This document shows positions 58,201-64,000 of a stretch of 64,000 bases of DNA, in pieces. The stretch lies in assembly GCA_013368315.1 (NCBI GenBank), contig JAACJM010000235.1, positions 59,968 through 123,967 on the forward strand, read 5' to 3'. This stretch comes from Tetrapyrgos nigripes (Eukaryota > Basidiomycota > Agaricomycetes > Agaricales > Campanellaceae). The translations under genes were made by a program, and so were the position numbers. Position 1 is the stretch's first letter. Every line of letters begins with the position of its first letter. Under the pieces are notes generated by a model. The model made no database searches and was not told where the DNA came from. It saw nothing but the letters and a program-made list of their open reading frames with translations.

Positions 58201-61200
58201 CATCGTGCATAACCGCTATGGACATGCTGGAAAGGCAGTGGAAAGTCATATCATTAAGAATACTAAAGGCTTAAAACCATTTAAAGTACCTAAACATAGT
58301 GTATGTCGAGGCTGTGCCTTAGGCAAGACTCCATCGAAATCTTATCCTTTATCAGAAAAGCAAGCTACAGAAGTATTAGAACTTGTGCATACAGATGTGA
58401 AACAACAACCATCTATATCATATCACAAGTACGAGTATTTCGTTGTCTTTCTTGATGACTTTAGTTCTTTCCCTGTAACCTTCCTTTTAGTAAGGAAATC
58501 TGATGTCTTTAAGTCTTTTAAAATGTACGTTGCCTGGGCAGAACAGTCTACTGGCAAAAAACTAAAGACTTTACGATCAGATTTGGGAACAGAGTTTATG
58601 AACGAAGATTTTGACAACTTCCTTGCTGAAAAAGGCATTATAAGACGAATGTCAGCCCCATACATACATCAACAAAATGGTCGTGCGAGAGAATAATTAG
58701 AACACTCAATGAGAAGTCAGAAGCCATGCGCCATCATGCAAATGGACCTCCTTCTTGGTGGGAATTTTCTCTTGCCACACCTACTTTTGTAGCATGTCGC
58801 ACACCAACAAAATGACTCAAGTGGAAGACTCCTTTTGAATTGTGGTACAAAAAGAAACCAGATGTATCTTATTTCCGTTCTTGGGGATGCGCTGCGTATG
58901 TATTCATCCCAGAAAAGAAAAGAGTAAATAAACTCTCCCCAAAATCGGAATTAATGATCTTTGTTGGTTATGAAAAAGGTTCTAAAGCCTGGTTATTCAT
59001 GAGATGTGACAATTCACTCTTTGTTAGTCCACAAGCACTCTTTATTGAGAAATGGTTTCCACGAGTCTTATCATCCGAAACAGAAGAAAGCGACAAATCC
59101 ATCAAACCTGTCCAACCTTCTGAATTAATGCGCAGTTTGCACAAACAGGGTACAAATAATCTCCCACCTGACCCTGTAGTACCCCTCGATTTAGATGATC
59201 TGTTCCGAGATCAATTTGATGATCAGGGTCCACCACCCGATGAAGGTGATGGTGATCATCAAGATATTGATGATGGAAATGGTTCAGATGCTACTTCTGA
59301 AGACCATAATCCTGGTGCACACCAACCTTCTGATCCAAATGACTCCGAAACAGAATCTACACAATCTCGTGAACCAACTCCACCACCTGCACCAGAACCA
59401 CCTGCTCAAGTACCTGCTGATCCTGTACCTGTACAAGGTCCTCAACCAGTTAATCCATGAAACGTCGATTTAACTACTGGTAGATTTATAAATAGAGAAC
59501 CTGATCCAAATCAAACTAGATCTTCAGATCGTCAATCTAGACCAAATTGGAGAATTACAGATCCGAACATGCAACACAGTAGAGACATACCACGGGGTGG
59601 ATGGACTAGAGTAACTCCGAGAGTAACTCGTTCTCAATCTCATGCTGCTGGTTCGCAAACTGTAACAGATCCAACTCCATCAACTTCTCAAGTCAGAGAA
59701 GAGAGTGACAATGAAGATCAATCTGAAACAGAACCAGGACCTAGTGGAGAAATTGCAGAGTTTCTTGAAACAAAGATGTTTTAGAACAACGTGTTCAACA
59801 AGGGGGAGTATGGTTACAAAATTATCTTTTATCGCAGGTCTTTGTAGATAATAAACAAGGAAGTTCCTCTGCGACACCTCTGTTTATTCACAATACTCCT
59901 ATTGCTTTAGTGGATGAATATCCATATCACCATGATACAATAGAGATCCAGATCCAAAAAATAAAAGAGATTAAGTTACAAAAGATCTGATAGACTATTG
60001 GGAAAATAAGACCTTCGTGCAGCACTGGACATCAACTAATGATTTCAGGAATGCTCCAAAGGATCTTAAAAAAGCAATGGGAAGAAGCTTGTCAGTATGA
60101 GATTGATCAATTGAAAAAACGAAATGTCTTTGAATTGGTAGATCTTCCCAAAGGTCGTAAACCAGTCAGATGTCGTTGGGTATTCAATATTAAATCAAAC
60201 AAAACAAAACGTGCACGACTTGTTGCAAAGGGTTTTTCCCAGACAGAAGGAATTGATTATAACAATGTATTCAGTCCAGTAGTCTGCTTCGAAATGGTTA
60301 GACTGTTACTTGCCATTGCTGCTATAGAAAATTGGGAGATTAAAGCACTAGACGTCAAAAGTGCTTTTCTCTATGGACTTCTTGACAAAGAAATCTATAT
60401 GACGCAGCCTGATGGCTTTGTTAGTCAGGACAGAAGCAAGGTTTGGAGGTTACGCAAGGCACTTATGGTCTGAAACAAGCAAGCTTAGCCTGGTGGACTG
60501 AATGCACAAAGTATATGCAATCTTTAGGCTTTAAGCGCTTACATTCAGATGCCGGCGTATATATTTACTGTATGAATGGCAAAACCATAATAGCCATCAT
60601 ATATGTAGACGATGCGTTATGGATGGGTTCAGATCTGAAATTATTAAACAGATTAATGAATCAATTCATGGCTAAATGGGAATCTCATGATCTCGGAGAT
60701 GCAAAGGAATTTTTAGGCATGCGCATAAACGTGATCGAAAGAAGAGTATTCTTACTCTCGATCAAGAAGACTATTTAAATAAAGTCATCAAACGTTTTGG
60801 TGCTGAGAATATGAAGCACAACGACGCCTATGCCACAGTCATATATTCCTTTAGCACACGATGGAAATGTTGATACCAAAGTTAGAACTTTGTTCCAACA
60901 AGTGATTGGCTCGATCCTTTATCTTATGCTTGGTACTCGACCTGATATAGCTTTTGCTGTTATCAAGTATCAACATACTCAGCAAATCCCTCACCAGACC
61001 ATCTAAAAAAGCTATGTACATCATAAGATACTTGCTTTCTACGAAACATTATAGACTCATCTATGATGGATCTAAATCTAGTGGTCTTATAGGTTTTTGT
61101 GATAGTGACTGGGCACAAGATAGAGATAATCGTCATTCACAGACTGGCTTTATATTTGAGCTTGCACAGGGCTCAATCTGCTGGTCAAGTCGAAAACAAA

Positions 61201-61556
61201 AAACTGTTGCATTGTCCTCCACTGAAGCCGAGTACATGGCACTTTGTGAATGTGCAAAACAGGCTCTATGGATTAAAACTCTATTAAAAGAAATCGGTTT
61301 TAAATTGAATCATGTTCCTATTGTTGGTGACAATCAAGGCTCGATCTTTATTAGTCAAAATCCTATCACTGAATCAAGATCGAAGCATATTGATATACGT
61401 TACCATTTTATAAGAGAACTGATTCAGGAGTCTAAAAAGATCCAACTCTATTTTACTCCTGGAAACGAAAATCGTGCAGACCTTCTAACGAAGAATCTTG
61501 GGCACATTAAGTTTCTTAAATTCCGAAATGAGTTAGGACTATTCTTTGATTCTTAA
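55263..61556 (+). pseudogene. gag-pol of the decayed copia element
   Basis: Gag starts at ATG 55263 (MSSNNAINNSESIFNVPILN), shifts frame near 55325 and continues to about 56329. The next open block (56380-57900) ends with the protease site VSDSGASTHITNN. Integrase (57890-58700) shows HNRYGHAGK...CRGCALGK, D in VHTDVKQQ, D in LRSDLGTEF, and NGRAREN followed by stops. RT (60039-60778) is split by a frame change after VWRLRKA and keeps the catalytic IYVDDALWMG. RNase H (about 60954-61553) includes GFCDSDWAQDRDN and ALSSTEAEYMALCE and runs to a TAA. Stops and frame changes near 56330, 57890, 58695, 59460 and 60470 make it non-functional. Long acidic and Pro/Gln-rich linkers separate integrase from RT. 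Confidence 0.88.
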
Positions 61557-61704
61557 ATATACTTATGGGTTGGAAACAACCGTCAAGATTTTCAGAGTGG
61601 ATACTATTCGCATTCCATTATGTTTATGCTCATGCAAGAATCATTTAATCCTTGATGTGCGCTTACAATGCTGCACTTAAGTCCGCATCTAAAGCGAGGG
61701 GGAG

Positions 61705-62101
61705 TGTTGAAATATATACCTTCCATGTATAGTAACTATGATTCTATATGGAGTTATTATGAAACTTCTACGTAGCTATAAGTATGCTAGTCCTCCAGGA
61801 CATTCTCCGGACATTACTCTTATCTTCTACTATGTAGTGATATCTCTGTAGATAGCAATATGGCCAATGGCAATATCCTCTTAGTCTCTAGGTATGTCCA
61901 TGGACAATGTAGATATTAGTAATTACATGCTCTTTATCTAGTATAAAAGCTCTCTGTAAAGTCGTAGATACTACAGAACAATATCCAGTTCTATCTGCTC
62001 TACAAGCAACTCGTATCTAAGCTCTACAGCTTTCTACTCAGCCCTCTATTTGGTGAGCTCTATTGACTGGTCACCCTACGTGAATATTTGCTGCTTCATT
62101 A
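61705..62101 (+). repeat. 3' LTR of the decayed copia element
   Basis: 397-bp partner of 54020-54418, two single-base deletions and about five substitutions apart. Confidence 0.93.
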
Positions 62102-63018
62102 ATGGTGGTAGTAAAGAGAAAAGGAAGAAGAGACGTGGGACACTACCATTGTCTTCGAAACGCCTGTTGGTTCGGGCAAGGTTCAGGACAAAAGGAAACC
62201 CTGACACAAATCGAATGACATCTGGCCATCATTTCTCAGGCGCCACAGTCATCGACGATGGAGATATACCGTCCGGAGAGAAGTACAATCAAGGCAAACT
62301 TGACAATGGTTGGTCTGGCAAAACACTGGTGAGTCCTTTACCTAATGCCTATTCGTCCGAAACTTAGTAGTGTTCAAGGTCATCTGACACACGGATGCAC
62401 GATACCAAAGTCCATATGACCGACTGCTATAATCTTCAGTTATCCGCCAATACTAGCGAGAACCTCAAGCAAGAATTACCTTCAGGTGCGGAACCACGTC
62501 AAAGAATCGAAATCGCTACTGGACAAAAAGGAGTGGATGGAGAAAACTCATCAATATGAATGGAAATACTAGTAGGTTCTTGACCATACCAAAGCGAATT
62601 GGGTACTCAAGGCAACTCTTAGCCTCTGTTCCAAAACTGGCACCGGCGAACGGTTCTTCCACCTCATGCAACTCATCAACGAGGAAATGACGGAAAAGTC
62701 CAAACTGGTCCTGTCATCACTCTGGACGCCCGGAATGACAAAGTCTTTATTGATGATATCTTCGACCAAGGTTGCTCGGGGAGCAGCTGCCCATCTATCC
62801 TGCTTTCGAGTTTTGTGGACTGCACTACATTGCACCAGGTGACGGTCACTTTGGACAGAATGGACATTTCTTGTACACGATCCAAGACACTGATAATGGG
62901 AACAAGCAATTGTTGAAGTACGAGGTATCGTAGTCTCGAAATCCAGACTGACGATATCTACGTACCACATTGACATGGTAGATATGTATCCATCACTTGA
63001 CACGTCCACCGTTGCAAT
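62102..63018 (+). pseudogene. degenerate unrecognised gene
   Basis: Plus-strand frames look gene-like but are broken. DHTKANWVLKATLSLCSKTG (about 62583-62642) continues into FFHLMQLINEEMT. A second frame then gives GPVITLDARNDKVFIDDIFD, and a third gives GDGHFGQNGHFLYTIQDTDN with a stop at about 62933. The succession of frames suggests one short protein with small deletions. I do not recognise the family. The sequence borders the decayed copia LTR with no target duplication. Confidence 0.35.
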
Positions 63019-63190
63019 TAATTCGGCTCTGAATTAGTGCCTGGAAAGCCCCAGAACAAATCGGGTTCTGGCCAGAGCCCGAAATAGTAACATGACAAAT
63101 GTGTATTACACTACTTCCCAATTAAGTTCTGCAGAGCCGAAAAAGGTCGTACGTCAAATACTGCTACTCTCAGAGCCCGAAATAGCTCTA
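63019..63190 (+). repeat. cluster of short CAGAGCCCGAAATAG-type repeats
   Basis: At least four related motifs: TTCGGCTCTG near 63019 (inverted), CAGAGCCCGAAATAG near 63073, CAGAGCCGAAAAAG near 63131 and CAGAGCCCGAAATAG near 63170. Clustered direct and inverted short repeats like this occur in the subterminal regions of DNA transposons, just ahead of the transposase gene. Confidence 0.45.
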
Positions 63191-63294
63191 AGTTCTGTGC
63201 CGGTGCTGCAGGCGATCAATAAGTCATGTGCAATGACAACTTTTGCGCGCTCCCTGACTTGGACACTTTCTGCGCGCAGTTTCTGTGTTTAAAC

Positions 63295-63439
63295 ATGTCC
63301 GGCAAGAAGAGGGGTAGGCCACCCGGTGTTTTGAATCAATCAGGGCATTCTGCAGTGGTGCTAGACCCAATGCAGGTCATAAACCATCACAATCAGCTAC
63401 AAGCAGTAGCTCTAGTAATAAAGTGGAGAATACCAATAA
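63295..63439 (+). CDS. possible first exon with AT-hook motif
   Basis: The ATG at 63295 gives MSGKKRGRPPGVLNQSG, with a KRGRPPG AT-hook core that binds the minor groove of AT-rich DNA. A possible donor GTATGT lies at 63440. A downstream exon could not be joined in frame, and the gene would run off the window. AT-hooks of this kind occur at the start of some fungal transposon proteins and in chromatin proteins. Confidence 0.35.
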
Positions 63440-63462
63440 GTATGTCAATTTCTAGTGAATAG

Positions 63463-64000
63463 ATCAATTCTAATTAGCAACTTAAGCATTGCCCAATGCC
63501 AGAAGGACACTACAGGAATCTTTCCCATCTTCAATAGTGAGTGATTTCATGTAATAGCTGTGAAGTAATTCTGAATTACTGTTCAGCTGTAAAGAAGACT
63601 CAGTATGTTTGATTATTCACAAAACTAGACTATGAAGCTTATGATTATCTTCAAGAATACACCATCTACTCAGGACAATGCCAATGCCAATTCTGAAGTT
63701 GATCAAAAGTACTGGTATGTTCTAAATTTCTGTCTGATATTGAAAGATCCTGCTCAATCTGAAATTCTAGTAACTCAGAACAACCATTCCCATTTCTCCC
63801 AGAGCACACATCCTTTGAAAATCTAGATTCTATTCAATGGATGGTCAGGAAGCATCAGAAAAACCTATTGAGGATAATATTCCAGCTAATGATACAGAAG
63901 GAATTATCAATACATACTTGCACAGTGTCAGGGACAAGTGGCAAAGTCTCTGAACCAAAATATTATGCCATTTTGCTATATGGAAAATTCCTTCTGGTAG
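63463..64000. other. AT-rich right edge of window
   Basis: No gene resolved. Short frames (for example 63632-63826) could be exons of a gene that starts at 63295 and extends beyond the window. Confidence 0.3.

Larger units (their letters stand above)
54020..62101 (+). mobile_element. decayed Ty1/copia retrotransposon (8.08 kb)
   Basis: LTRs at 54020-54418 (399 bp) and 61705-62101 (397 bp) differ at about seven places (roughly 2 percent). A primer site follows the left LTR and a polypurine tract (AAAGCGAGGGGGAG) precedes the right one. The internal region encodes Gag, protease, integrase, RT and RNase H in copia order but with stops and frameshifts. The flanks (GACAA on the left, ATGGT on the right) do not match, so there is no target duplication. 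That fits a rearrangement or deletion after insertion. Confidence 0.9.

Noticed and set aside
62569..63009. 146-codon minus-strand frame
   Set aside because: Overlaps plus-strand frames with more protein-like composition; no family features.
1..64000. tRNA, rRNA or CRISPR features
   Set aside because: No cloverleaf with paired arms, rRNA core sequence or regular repeat-spacer array was found; the only tRNA-like sequences are retrotransposon primer sites.

Overview
The window looks like a repeat-rich stretch of a basidiomycete genome, most likely an agaricomycete. The evidence is the short GT-AG introns (about 50-75 bp), an F-box/LRR gene pair of agaricomycete type, a 3,104-residue DUF6606/DUF3638/DUF3645 protein, a Pol4/lambda-type DNA polymerase, and a dense load of Ty3/gypsy, Ty1/copia, Tc1/mariner, hAT-like and CACTA-like elements nested in one another. 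No rRNA, tRNA, CRISPR array or prokaryotic signal was seen.

Layout. 1-2.9 kb: pieces of a minus-strand gypsy gag split by an unclassified 1.5-kb block. 3.44-10.2 kb: a decayed gypsy element with 132-bp LTRs, carrying a nested 643-bp solo LTR in pol. 10.8-11.3 kb: a 499-bp hAT-type MITE. 12.1-13.5 kb: the first, diverged copy of a dispersed repeat called family B here. 14.23-23.83 kb: the intact six-exon giant gene. 24.2-25.25 kb: a dead CCC1/VIT-type metal transporter, followed by a G-rich minisatellite. 26.26-30.58 kb, minus strand: a BRCT plus Pol X DNA polymerase gene. 31.2-32.2 kb: a TIR element invaded by a CACTA-type MITE. 32.3-34.3 and 37.7-39.6 kb: a duplicated F-box gene with its leader intron. 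35.65-36.95 and 48.1-50.0 kb: the two best copies of family B.

39.64-48.01 kb is a Tc1/mariner-type element with TA target duplication, about 43-bp inverted ends and two minus-strand genes: a three-exon DDE transposase and a multi-exon accessory gene. An intact 5.04-kb copia element with identical LTRs and perfect TGGTC target duplications sits inside the accessory gene. 50.4-54.0 kb holds the 3' third of a second copy of the giant gene. It is cut off at its upstream side by a decayed copia element (54.02-62.10 kb) and runs into a CACTA MITE at its downstream side. 62.1-64 kb holds a degenerate unrecognised gene and what may be the start of another DNA transposon.

Working host genes are few: the giant gene, the polymerase (apart from one apparently missing base) and the F-box pair. 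The points of most interest are the two-gene mariner element, the very recent copia insertion, the shared copia-type primer site that matches the anticodon half of initiator tRNA-Met, the truncated giant-gene paralog, and family B, whose splice-site-like sequences are kept between copies although its reading frames are not.
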